Made by a program: the position numbers and the translations under genes. A model generated the notes under the pieces. That model did no database searches. It was given only the letters and a program-made list of their open reading frames with translations, and was not told where the DNA came from. From contig CAXQZM010000043.1 of NCBI GenBank assembly GCA_964228455.1, forward strand, positions 34,572 to 98,571: 64,000 nt of DNA. Reading direction: 5' to 3'. Below are positions 8,585-17,101 of this stretch, piece after piece. How positions within the stretch are numbered: the first letter of the stretch is position 1; each line of letters begins with the position of its first letter. The stretch comes from CAXQZM01 sp964228455 (GTDB taxonomy: Bacteria > Pseudomonadota > Alphaproteobacteria > UBA7985).

Positions 8585-8998
8585 CTAAGTGGCAAACACC
8601 TGCGTCATATCTTTAAAGGTCTTAAATTCCAGCGCGTTTCCACTAGGATCTGTTATGAAGAAGGTTCCTTGCTCCCCTGCTTCACCTTCAAATCTTAGAT
8701 AAGGTTCGATAATGAAGTTGGCGTCGGCAGCTATTAGTTTATCAGCAACGGCCCTCCATTCGTCCCATCCCAATATAATGCCAAAGTGGCGAGTAGGGAC
8801 TGTTTTGCCATCGACAGTATTGCCGCTTGCTAAACCTGTTTCTTCCGGTTTGACGTGAGCGCTTATTTGATGCCCATAAAAGTTTAAGTCGATCCATTTT
8901 TCGGCTTCTCTGCCCACATGGCAACCAAGAAGGTCAACATAGAATGTGCGCGTCTCTTCTATATCATTAACAGCGAACGCGAGGTGAAAAGAGTACAT
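8585..8998 (-). CDS. VOC (glyoxalase/bleomycin resistance) family protein
   Basis: A 137-residue vicinal-oxygen-chelate protein with two beta-alpha-beta-beta-beta units: FHLAFAVNDIEETRTFYVDL at residues 4-23, and GTFFITDPSGNALEFKTF near the C-terminus, where the Glu is a usual metal ligand. His5, a mid-protein His (TRHFGIIL) and Glu could form the metal site. VOC proteins include glyoxalases, dioxygenases and resistance proteins; the substrate is not predictable here. The start lies 3 bases after the pyruvate kinase stop, so the two are almost certainly co-transcribed. Confidence 0.85.
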   Translation of the reverse strand: MYSFHLAFAVNDIEETRTFYVDLLGCHVGREAEKWIDLNFYGHQISAHVKPEETGLASGNTVDGKTVPTRHFGIILGWDEWRAVADKLIAADANFIIEPYLRFEGEAGEQGTFFITDPSGNALEFKTFKDMTQVFAT

Positions 8999-9001
8999 GG
9001 C

Positions 9002-10390
9002 TTATTCTGCCGTCGCTATGCGCAGGATATTGGTTGATCCAGCTGTGCCAAAAGGCATGCCAGCTGTTATTACTAAAGGTGTTCCAGTTTTGATCTTCAT
9101 CTCTTTGGCTAAGCCAACCGCAGTATCTACCACGTCTTTCCATGCGGCCAATGCTGGCGCTTTTCGGCAGTCAAGGCCCCAAGCCAGCTGCATTTGGCGT
9201 AAGGTTTGCATGTTGTCTGCAGCGCAGACAACGGGCGTATTAGGCCTGGTTTGAGCAACGGCTAGTGCCGTAGACCCGCTCGTTGTGAAGCAAAAAATAA
9301 CTGGAGCTTTTAACGAATTTGCAGCTTGAGCAGCTGAGTTTGCAATGGTTTCAGAAATACTTGCGTTTGCGCTGATGCTAGCAGGCCTACTTCTTTGCGT
9401 ACTTTCAGATTGCTCAATTACAGAGGCCATAAGTTGAACAGCCTCTCGAGGATAAGCCCCTACTGCGGTTTCAGCTGAGAGCATTAATGCGTCGGCGCCG
9501 TCTTTAACTGCGTTAGCAACATCGGATGCCTCAGCGCGTGTTGGTGCAGGGCTTAATACCATTGATTCCAGCATTTGTGCAGAAATAACCACTGGCTTGC
9601 CAGCTTTACGAGAGTCTCTGACCAATCTTTTTTGCCATTCTGGGATTTCCTCAGGAGGCAAATCATAGCCCAGGTCCCCTCGCGCAATTACCAAGCCATC
9701 TGACTGTGTTATAGCCTCTATAGATGACTCCAGTGCAGCTCGAGTTTCTATCCTTGCTAGCAGTTTCATGGGCCCTGCAAGGGAGCGGATCAGCGTCCAT
9801 TTTTTTATGTCGTCAGGCCAAGAAACACTTAACCAATCAATCCCAGCTCCAAGCGACCAGTTTATTTGGCTTTTGTCCTGGTCACTCAAAGTTTTTTTCA
9901 GAGGAGCAATCTTTGGGAGCGAAATAATCTTATGGCTAGATAATTCTGAGCCTGCGACCACCGTACAATTAATTGAAACAGGGCTTATCTTTGTCACTCG
10001 AAGCATCACTCGCCCATCATCAAGACGAAGGAGGTCGCCAATGCTTGAAGATGTAAATGCTGCGGGCACAGGAAGATGAACCCGGTTTTCATCTCCTGGT
10101 GTTTCATCTTGGTCTAAACGAAATGTCTGGCCAGCTTCAAGTTGGACAGATCCGTTTAAGAATTCACCTATGCGAAAGCGCGTTCCTGAAATGTCAGCAA
10201 TTAACGCGATCGGCTTTCCAATAGCCGCTTCGACCGCTCGAACGTTAGAAACTAGAGCTTTATGGGACGAGGTATCGTCGTATGAAAGATTGATGCGAAA
10301 TGCATTGGCCCCCTCTTTGACCAAATCAGAGATAGCCGACTGAGTGGCAGATTTAGGACCTAAGGTTGCAATAATTTTTGTCGCTCGCAT
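9002..10390 (-). CDS. pyk: Pyruvate kinase homologue, catalytically divergent
   Basis: A 462-residue protein of the pyruvate kinase family, which makes ATP and pyruvate from phosphoenolpyruvate. Family marks include TKIIATLGPKS at the N-terminus, FRINLS (Arg32, Asn34, Ser36), SDGLVIARGDLG (Asp239), AQMLESM, PTRAEASDVANAV and DALMLSAETAVGAYP. Several active-site positions differ. The DTKGPEIR motif reads D-I-S-G-T-R-F-R. The catalytic Lys of the KIEN motif is Arg213 in A-R-I-E. The Thr of ATQMLES is Ala in S-A-Q-M-L-E-S. It may be a weak or altered enzyme, or a regulator. It forms an operon with the VOC gene. The family is certain; the activity is doubtful. Confidence 0.85.
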   Translation of the reverse strand: MRATKIIATLGPKSATQSAISDLVKEGANAFRINLSYDDTSSHKALVSNVRAVEAAIGKPIALIADISGTRFRIGEFLNGSVQLEAGQTFRLDQDETPGDENRVHLPVPAAFTSSSIGDLLRLDDGRVMLRVTKISPVSINCTVVAGSELSSHKIISLPKIAPLKKTLSDQDKSQINWSLGAGIDWLSVSWPDDIKKWTLIRSLAGPMKLLARIETRAALESSIEAITQSDGLVIARGDLGYDLPPEEIPEWQKRLVRDSRKAGKPVVISAQMLESMVLSPAPTRAEASDVANAVKDGADALMLSAETAVGAYPREAVQLMASVIEQSESTQRSRPASISANASISETIANSAAQAANSLKAPVIFCFTTSGSTALAVAQTRPNTPVVCAADNMQTLRQMQLAWGLDCRKAPALAAWKDVVDTAVGLAKEMKIKTGTPLVITAGMPFGTAGSTNILRIATAE

Positions 10391-10658
10391 GGCGTCCCTA
10401 TAATTAGATGTTGCTTTGTCGCCTAGGTCTTTTCACAATTGAAAACGCAAAGGCTTTCTTCATGATTGACGCATGATCACTGCTAGAGTTTTCTGCCGAA
10501 AACGAAACAGAAAAGATTTAAAGGAGAGTTAAGAAGCGCATCTGGGATTGGAATATAAGCTACTCGGCCTTGTTTTAAGTAAATCTCTATGCGACCTAGA
10601 TTAAGCAAGTAGATTAGAATTAAAGCACTTGCCCCACTTCTGACGTAAGAGATGATAA

Positions 10659-11330
10659 ATGTCATATGAAGCAATTCCACTGCCAAATAAGGTGCAGCTA
10701 GACCCTACCGAATCACTTTTCGCTTCCCGGCAGTTTCTGGACTTCATGAAACGACGTCACTCGGTCAGAGACTATTCAAAAAGACCCGTTTCTGAGGAGA
10801 TTATCAAAAACGCAATCGCAACAGCAGGTCGAGCGCCTTCTGGAGCTAATCAGCAGCCTTGGCATTTTGCAGCGATAAAAGATCAGCATATGAAATCTGA
10901 AATAAGAGATGCTGCAGAGCAAGAGGAAGAGGCGTTTTATGCTGGTGGTGGCGGTGATGCATGGATCAGAGCTCTGGAGCCGATTGGAACAGGAGTGAGC
11001 AAACCCCACCTAACAAATGCGCCTTGGTTGATTGTTGTATTCGCGCAGCGATATGGTTTTGATCAACAAGGAAAGAAGTACAAGCACTATTACGTTTCGG
11101 AGAGCGTAGGAATTGCTACGGGAATGCTTGTTACGGCGCTGCATCACGCGGGACTAGTTTGCTTGACACACACGCCCAATCCAATGAAGTTTCTTAATCA
11201 GCTGTGCGAGCGTCCAATAAATGAAAAACCTTTGATGATTATACCAGTGGGATATCCGGCACAGACAGCGACCATCCCGAAAGCGGCAAGTCTGAAAAAA
11301 CCACTTAGTGATATCCTATCAATTTTCTAA
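10659..11330 (+). CDS. Nitroreductase-fold flavoprotein, iodotyrosine deiodinase-like
   Basis: A 223-residue FMN protein. RRHSVRDYS near residue 32 and APSGANQQPWHF at 59-70 bind FMN in the nitroreductase fold. It resembles iodotyrosine deiodinase (IYD) rather than general nitroreductases. The lid has EEEAFY, giving Glu90 and Tyr94, with Lys115 exactly 21 residues after the Tyr; this matches the spacing of the E-Y-K triad that holds the zwitterion of halotyrosine in IYD. The later stretch KYKHYYVSESVGIATGML and P-V-G-Y-P also fit. Expected activity is reductive dehalogenation of halotyrosine or a related phenol. TRAP permease genes follow 20 bases downstream. Confidence 0.8.
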   Translation: MSYEAIPLPNKVQLDPTESLFASRQFLDFMKRRHSVRDYSKRPVSEEIIKNAIATAGRAPSGANQQPWHFAAIKDQHMKSEIRDAAEQEEEAFYAGGGGDAWIRALEPIGTGVSKPHLTNAPWLIVVFAQRYGFDQQGKKYKHYYVSESVGIATGMLVTALHHAGLVCLTHTPNPMKFLNQLCERPINEKPLMIIPVGYPAQTATIPKAASLKKPLSDILSIF

Positions 11331-11350
11331 ATAGGGTAGAGGCTGCTCAA

Positions 11351-12289
11351 ATGTCATTAGCAATAAGCCAGCACCGCCTGATTCGAGTACTAGCGTTTTC
11401 CACCGTAATGATAGCAATCGCGTATTTGATTAATAACTTTTTGATTTTTGGCTTCGGTTTCCCTGGCGTGTTTGAGGGAGGGAGGTTAGCGATCTTGACT
11501 TATGCCATTGGACTTGCGGTTGCGGTGGGCCTCACGCTAGGACGCCGCGCCAAAGACTCACTGGAAGTTACATCTAGAGAGCTTACCCAGTGTAACCAGT
11601 TCATGATTCGAGGATGTTTTTGGGCAATACTTCTGGTTGGTATGGTGGACGCAGCAATCTCATTTCTTTATGTAGAGGGATGGCTACCCCAAATTTTGGG
11701 AACTAACTTGGCTGACAAACTTGGGAGTCAAGATTTCAGGGGAGCATACCTCCACTTGCCTGTTTTAATTCTCGGCTTTTTGTTTGCCACCATAAGCCGA
11801 GGGCTTGGATTTATCTGGTTAGTGTTGCTTGTTTTTCTTGCAGAACTTCTGATCGTAATTGGGGGAACCGTGTATTCTTATGAGCAAACGTTTCTCTCTG
11901 ACTTAGTGCGTCTTTGGTATGCGGCGTTATTTATTTTTGGAGCAGCTAACGCGCTAGTGACTGAGGGCCATGTGCGCGTTGATGTCTTGTTCAGTAAGTT
12001 ATCCCACGAGAAAAAATCGCTTGTTAATTTATGGGGCAGCATATTGTTAGGGATGCCATTTGCGTGGGCAATTCTTTTAGCCGGCACATGGACAAGGGGA
12101 CGTGTGGTGAACGCTCCAATCCTGAATTTTGAGATTGGCCAGGAGGGAGGCAGCGGTCTTTACATTAAATACTTGATGGCTGGTTTCTTACTGGTCTTGG
12201 CGTTGTCCCTGATTTTACAGTTTGGGGCCCTGATATTAAGTTCAGCTAATAGTCACTATCTTAGGGCGCGCGAGGAAATCGTAAAATGA
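11351..12289 (+). CDS. TRAP transporter small permease (DctQ-type) with N-terminal extension
   Basis: A 312-residue membrane protein. The C-terminal half holds the DctQ signature (LWYAALFIFGAANALVTEGH followed by V-R-V-D-V) and four membrane segments. The N-terminal half adds roughly three or four further hydrophobic segments, making it larger than the usual 160-200 residues; FcbT2-like small permeases (COG4665) are also enlarged. With the large subunit it forms the membrane part of a Na+-driven, binding-protein-dependent importer of organic acids. The stop overlaps the DctM start as ATGA (12286-12289). No solute-binding protein gene lies nearby, so that partner must be elsewhere. Confidence 0.8.
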   Translation: MSLAISQHRLIRVLAFSTVMIAIAYLINNFLIFGFGFPGVFEGGRLAILTYAIGLAVAVGLTLGRRAKDSLEVTSRELTQCNQFMIRGCFWAILLVGMVDAAISFLYVEGWLPQILGTNLADKLGSQDFRGAYLHLPVLILGFLFATISRGLGFIWLVLLVFLAELLIVIGGTVYSYEQTFLSDLVRLWYAALFIFGAANALVTEGHVRVDVLFSKLSHEKKSLVNLWGSILLGMPFAWAILLAGTWTRGRVVNAPILNFEIGQEGGSGLYIKYLMAGFLLVLALSLILQFGALILSSANSHYLRAREEIVK

Positions 12290-14880
12290 TTGAACCTTCT
12301 TTTGCGTTTCTTGCAGTTCTCGTTCTGCTGATGACCGGCGCGCTTGTTTTGGGGTTTCCAGTAGCGTTCGCTCTGCCTGGCTCCGCTATTTTAACCATAA
12401 GCTTGGCTTCATTAGCTGGGCACCTGATCGTAGGGGACGCCTCCGCGTATTTTGCACTAAAAAGCGATAGTTTTTTGACAGTACTCTCAACAGGGGTTAC
12501 AAATTTTCGAGCAGTTTACTGGGAGCCCGGCCGAGACACATTAATAGCAATACCATTGTTCATATTTATGGGTATTTTGCTGCAGCGCTCTAAGGTTGCA
12601 GAAGACTTATTGGTTACTATGGCTCAGCTTTTCGGCCCAATTCCAGGAGGTCTGGGGATTTCTGTTGTACTAGTTGGCGGGCTCTTGGCTGCAACCACAG
12701 GAATTGTTGGTGCAACGGTAATTACAATGGGGTTGATTTCATTACCCATCATGATGAGGAGCAAATACAGCACTTCACTAGCTGCTGGTACAATCTGCGC
12801 ATCTGGAACTCTTGGCCAAATCATTCCGCCTTCCATCGTACTAATTATTTTAGCAGATCAACTCGCATCAGCGGCAGACGTTGCTCAGTCAATTCGGCAG
12901 ATAAATTGGGCGTCTGCAAATGATTCCCTTGGCTTTAATATGCCATCACATCTTGGCGTGAAAACTGCAAGCGCGGGCGATATTTTTCTTGGTGCGTTAA
13001 TTCCTGGCGCGCTGATTTTGGTGCCACTCTATATAGTCTATATTTTGTCGCTTGCTTTGCTAAGGCCAGGAATGGCGCCAGCAATTAAGTTTGAGGGACG
13101 CCGAAAAGAATTTTACCGTGAGGTTTTCCGCTCCTTAATTCCCCCAATTCTATTAATTGGTTTGGTTTTGGGGTCCATCATAGCGGGCTATGCAACAGTA
13201 AATCAGGCAGGGGCCATTGGGGCGTCAGGTGCAATTCTGATGGCAGGCTATCAACTGATGGGCGCTAATCGCCTTCAGCATTATGCGCCCGTTACTTTAG
13301 CAATCACAGCCCTGCTCAGTATAATGATCCTAAAATCCAGCTTTGATCTAAACATCCGTAATCCAAATAAAACGACATCTGACGTCATGGCGCTGATCAT
13401 GGCTACAGGGTTTGTCCTTTCCTTACTCTTAGCTTTGGGCTGGTCTCTTTATCGCATATACATGAAGGACAACATATTGCGCGAGGTGTTAACTGAGGCA
13501 GCAAAAACAACATCGATGGTGTTCATTATTTTGTTAGGTGCTGTAATGCTTACCGTGGCATTTCGGGCGTTTGGGGGAGACGCTCTACTGAGGGAGGCTC
13601 TAAGCTCAATGCCTGGGGGCTTTTTGGCAAAGTTTCTAGTCGTTATGCTTGTCATGTTTGTCTTGGGTTTTTTCCTAGACTTCATAGAAATATCAGTTGT
13701 GGTGGTTCCGATTACTGCACCAATTCTATTGGCCGATCCCGCTGCCAATATTTCTGTGATTTGGCTTGGTGTCATGATTGCCATGAATATTCAAACGTCA
13801 TTTCTCACCCCACCATTTGGATTTGCACTGTTTTATTTAAGGGGGGTCGCGCCAGTAAACGTTGGCACGCTTGAGATTTACCGTGGCGTAGCAATGTTTA
13901 TAGTTTTGCAGTTAGCCGCGTTGACTATTGTTGGTGCCAATGAGCGGCTGGTCAATTTTATTCCAGAATATGTGCGACTTATTCGCGATACGGCACCTCC
14001 GCCTTCACAGCCCGCAGTCCAGAGATGTCTAGAGCCCCTTATGTTCTCAGATGCATTAGAGCGCGAAGATCTAGCTCGAACTGCAGCGCTCACACTAGGC
14101 CAAATCAACTTTGCTGACACCCCGCCTCAGGCTAGAAATATAATTATGAGTTCGATCGAAAGTGTCAGTAGTTCATACGAACAAATACATTTAATTCAGA
14201 ACGCTACAGCGGCAGCAAATAGGTTTGAGAGTCAAGAATGGCTTATCGATGGTAAAGAGTGGTCTTATTCTTCACTTCACAAGCACGTCAGGAAACTGGA
14301 TGGTAAGGCTCAGGTTCATGGTCTGGATCCTCAACTGGCAAATAGATGGGAGAATATTATTTTTCAGGCTCAAGTTTTGCGAGCGGATGCAGAGCGAGAA
14401 AGGCAGGAATTTAGGGCTTCTGAGGCGGCATATTCTGACGTTACAGAATTATACTATGATTATGGGCGTGTTGATGCCCTTTCAGCAGTTCAAAGAAATT
14501 TGTTAGATCTTGAGCGTCTTCTAACCTCTTCAAGTTCTGCCATTATTGGAGAACTCTCCTCTATAGAGAAAGACCTAAGGTCTATAGGCGGGGTGTCTAA
14601 TGTAACGGTGCTCTTTTCCAGATTTTACGACTCTCTGGATCTTGGAATTGTAGATCACTCTTTGGTCTATGAGAGGTATCAGAGCATTGTGGAGGCGCTC
14701 TCAGCCGAAATAGAGTGGCGTCAGCTGGGCCAAATAGAAATTGTTCCTGCCCTAAAGAATTTTTTGGATGAAGTCCGGAAAGGTGTAGCTCTACGAACCC
14801 TGGATAACATTCCAGCTAGATATCGTGGTCGACTAGCTTGGTGCCTATCCAGCCATGAAGATATTTCCCTTCGCTTCTAA
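12286..14880 (+). CDS. TRAP transporter large permease (DctM-type) with long C-terminal cytoplasmic domain
   Basis: An 864-residue protein. Residues 1 to about 570 are the DctM permease with many membrane segments and the typical stretches DTLIAIPLFIFMGILLQRS, SGTLGQIIPPSIVLIILAD and TSFLTPPFGFALFYLRG. The class resembles COG4664 (mannitol/chloroaromatic, FcbT3-like). From about residue 575 to the end runs a soluble, Glu/Arg-rich, probably helical region without membrane segments, which I do not recognise. It is coupled to the small permease by ATGA and lies in line after the deiodinase-like gene, suggesting uptake of an aromatic or organic acid. No DctP binding protein is adjacent. Confidence 0.82.
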   Translation: MIEPSFAFLAVLVLLMTGALVLGFPVAFALPGSAILTISLASLAGHLIVGDASAYFALKSDSFLTVLSTGVTNFRAVYWEPGRDTLIAIPLFIFMGILLQRSKVAEDLLVTMAQLFGPIPGGLGISVVLVGGLLAATTGIVGATVITMGLISLPIMMRSKYSTSLAAGTICASGTLGQIIPPSIVLIILADQLASAADVAQSIRQINWASANDSLGFNMPSHLGVKTASAGDIFLGALIPGALILVPLYIVYILSLALLRPGMAPAIKFEGRRKEFYREVFRSLIPPILLIGLVLGSIIAGYATVNQAGAIGASGAILMAGYQLMGANRLQHYAPVTLAITALLSIMILKSSFDLNIRNPNKTTSDVMALIMATGFVLSLLLALGWSLYRIYMKDNILREVLTEAAKTTSMVFIILLGAVMLTVAFRAFGGDALLREALSSMPGGFLAKFLVVMLVMFVLGFFLDFIEISVVVVPITAPILLADPAANISVIWLGVMIAMNIQTSFLTPPFGFALFYLRGVAPVNVGTLEIYRGVAMFIVLQLAALTIVGANERLVNFIPEYVRLIRDTAPPPSQPAVQRCLEPLMFSDALEREDLARTAALTLGQINFADTPPQARNIIMSSIESVSSSYEQIHLIQNATAAANRFESQEWLIDGKEWSYSSLHKHVRKLDGKAQVHGLDPQLANRWENIIFQAQVLRADAERERQEFRASEAAYSDVTELYYDYGRVDALSAVQRNLLDLERLLTSSSSAIIGELSSIEKDLRSIGGVSNVTVLFSRFYDSLDLGIVDHSLVYERYQSIVEALSAEIEWRQLGQIEIVPALKNFLDEVRKGVALRTLDNIPARYRGRLAWCLSSHEDISLRF

Positions 14881-14904
14881 GTAGATGCCCCCTAAAGGGC
14901 GGTC

Positions 14905-16236
14905 ATGAACAAACTTTTTCTTGTGACCGAACCTGGTGGCATGCCCCCCGAGGTTGTCGCTCAGCTATCGGCAAATAGTTTTGATGGGCTGCAAGGCCAG
15001 ACGCAGCGCCTAACCCAAACCGATGGGAGTACACATTTGTATGTTGGTATTGCGGGGGAAGACTTTGATTTTTGGACTGGTGCAATCGCCTGCAAGGCAG
15101 CGCATGGATTAGATAATCTGGAGTTGCAGAATCCTCAAATTTTAACTGAGAGCCGGGCGCAGGATTTTGTTCTATCCTGGCTTCTTGAATCTTATCGTTT
15201 TGAAACATTTAAGCCTTCGAAGAAACCGGCTATTCTTCATGGACTTACCGCAAGCGAACGGACAGCTGCATTGGTTGAGGGCATTTATTTAACGCGTTCG
15301 TTAATTAATACGCCCGCGAACTTCATGAATCCAAAAGCACTTCAAAATACAGTTGAAGAGCTCGGGTCTCAGTATGGTGCGGTAATTTCTGTAGTGGAGG
15401 GCGAGGAGCTCAAAAAGGGGTTTCCACTAATCGACTGTGTAGGTTCTGCAGCGGGTAGGTGCGAAATGGCTCCTCGTTTAATAGAAATGAGTTGGGGCAA
15501 ATCAGGATTAGCGCTGACGATTGTAGGCAAGGGAATTACTTATGATACTGGTGGGCTTAATCTTAAGCCCGGTAGCTCTATGCGACTTATGAAGAAGGAT
15601 ATGGGGGGGGCTGCACATGCTCTCGGTTTGGCAAAAGTAATTATGCAGTTAGATTTGCCGATCAGGTTGAGAGTATTAATACCAGCGGCAGAGAATGCCA
15701 TTGGACCAGGGGCTTTTCGTCCTGGGGATGTTGTGAGGTCAAGATCCGGAGTAACTGTTGAGATTGACAATACAGATGCAGAGGGTCGTTTAGTTCTTGC
15801 TGACGCTCTCACGTACGCATCAGAGGCGAGTCAATCTGCTGATCTAACTTTTACAATGGCGACATTAACGGGTGCTGCAAGGGTGGCCGTAGGGCCAAGC
15901 ATTGTGCCCTATCTGGCCAGTGATAGTGAACTCATGTGGTCATTGCATGAGTTAAGCAAGAAAAATACTGATCCTATTTGGCCATTGCCATTGTTTGAGC
16001 CTTATGAAGCATACTTAGATTCTGATGTGGCGGATTTAGTAAACTCAGGCGGTGGAGGTTTTGCAGGAGCAATCACCGCTGCGCTGTTTTTGAAGAGGTT
16101 CGTCGGTTCTAGCTCCTGGGCTCATTTTGACCTTTATGGCTGGAATCCAGTAGCAAAACCTGGCCGTCCCAAAGGTGCTGCTGCACAGGGTCTTCTGAGC
16201 TTGGTATCCTATCTGGAAAGTTGGTCCAATGTCTGA
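14905..16236 (+). CDS. Leucyl aminopeptidase family protein (M17)
   Basis: A 443-residue M17 metallopeptidase. The C-terminal catalytic domain has GKGITYDTGGLNLKP (metal-binding Lys and Asp), MKKDMGGAA, the loop R-P-G-D-V, and NTDAEGRLVLADAL, with Asp and Glu metal ligands and the catalytic Arg. The shorter, divergent N-terminal domain fits the Rhodobacterales PepA paralogue rather than canonical E. coli PepA (about 500 residues). It removes N-terminal residues from peptides in the cytosol. A small CCCC...GGGG-type inverted repeat (14888-14901) precedes the ATG at 14905. Its end overlaps the pseudouridine synthase start by 8 bases. Confidence 0.9.
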   Translation: MNKLFLVTEPGGMPPEVVAQLSANSFDGLQGQTQRLTQTDGSTHLYVGIAGEDFDFWTGAIACKAAHGLDNLELQNPQILTESRAQDFVLSWLLESYRFETFKPSKKPAILHGLTASERTAALVEGIYLTRSLINTPANFMNPKALQNTVEELGSQYGAVISVVEGEELKKGFPLIDCVGSAAGRCEMAPRLIEMSWGKSGLALTIVGKGITYDTGGLNLKPGSSMRLMKKDMGGAAHALGLAKVIMQLDLPIRLRVLIPAAENAIGPGAFRPGDVVRSRSGVTVEIDNTDAEGRLVLADALTYASEASQSADLTFTMATLTGAARVAVGPSIVPYLASDSELMWSLHELSKKNTDPIWPLPLFEPYEAYLDSDVADLVNSGGGGFAGAITAALFLKRFVGSSSWAHFDLYGWNPVAKPGRPKGAAAQGLLSLVSYLESWSNV

Positions 16237-17101
16237 CATTAAGCCTCAGCGACTTGCTAAATGGATTGCTCAATCAGGACTCTGTTCTCGGCGCGTCGCC
16301 GAGGATTGGATACTTGGCGGTCGGGTTCATGTAGATGGCAAGCCAACATTAGAGCCAGCTCAAAACATTGATCACCCCAACCGCATTATGGTTGATGGAG
16401 CGCAGCTGCCGGATCCACAGGGTATTAAATTGTTTAGGCTTCATAAACCAAGAGGGCTTCTTGTTGCTGAGCGAGATCCAGAAGGTAGGCCAACAGTTTT
16501 TGATGCACTACCTAAATCCCTTCCTCGACTGCATGCTGTTGGACGGCTCGACTTAAATTCGGAAGGTTTACTGCTTCTAACTACAGATGGGGCGTTTAAG
16601 CGAAGACTTGAGCTACCAGAGACAGGCCTCCCGCGAACTTATCGTGTTAGAGCTTTTGGGCGAATCGGTCCGCGTGATATTGAAAAAATGGCGCACGGGA
16701 TGGTTATTGATGGGATGGTCTATGAACCAATTCACGCGAAGGTAGAACCTCGTCCGGGGAAGGAAGATGTTCCGGCCTATGCTGCTGCCAATCATTGGCT
16801 TCGAATGACCTTGCACGAGGGAAAAAATCGTGAAATTAGAAAAGTTTTAGCGCATTTTGGTCTTCAGGTATCACGGCTGATTCGGACCTCATATGGCCCG
16901 ATTTCCCTTGGGACTTTGAGACCTGCTGAGCTGAGGGAGGTGGGAAAAAAGGAGCTTTTCAATGCTTTTGGTATTGGGCCTGAGCCTCAAAAGGGCTGGG
17001 CAAAGCCAAAGCTGCGGCAGGTTAAGCCAGGGCAAAATCGTCGATCTAGTGCAACTCACCGATCGAAACCAAGTGTATCCAGGCGAACCCGTGGCAGGTA
17101 A
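16229..17101 (+). CDS. rluB: rRNA large-subunit pseudouridine synthase, RluB/RsuA family
   Basis: A 290-residue protein: an S4 RNA-binding domain at residues 5-50 (RLAKWIAQSGLCSRRVAE), then the RsuA-family catalytic domain with HAVGRLDLNSEGLLLLTTDG, where the Asp of GRLD is the nucleophile, and HEGKNREIRKVLAHFG further on. The basic C-terminal tail (after about residue 245) is typical of RluB-type enzymes, which modify U2605 of 23S rRNA; RluE or RluF specificity cannot be excluded. It overlaps the aminopeptidase gene by 8 bases and rsmD by 11 bases, so three genes form one transcript. Confidence 0.85.
   Translation: MSDIKPQRLAKWIAQSGLCSRRVAEDWILGGRVHVDGKPTLEPAQNIDHPNRIMVDGAQLPDPQGIKLFRLHKPRGLLVAERDPEGRPTVFDALPKSLPRLHAVGRLDLNSEGLLLLTTDGAFKRRLELPETGLPRTYRVRAFGRIGPRDIEKMAHGMVIDGMVYEPIHAKVEPRPGKEDVPAYAAANHWLRMTLHEGKNREIRKVLAHFGLQVSRLIRTSYGPISLGTLRPAELREVGKKELFNAFGIGPEPQKGWAKPKLRQVKPGQNRRSSATHRSKPSVSRRTRGR

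Noticed and set aside
10483..10686. 67-residue minus-strand frame between pyruvate kinase and the deiodinase-like gene
   Set aside because: It overlaps the start of a well-supported gene, has no recognisable motif and no good ribosome site. The 268-base gap 10391-10658 otherwise shows nothing I can name.
13449..13784. 111-residue antisense frame inside the TRAP large permease gene
   Set aside because: Shadow frame with biased composition; the permease frame on the other strand is clearly coding.
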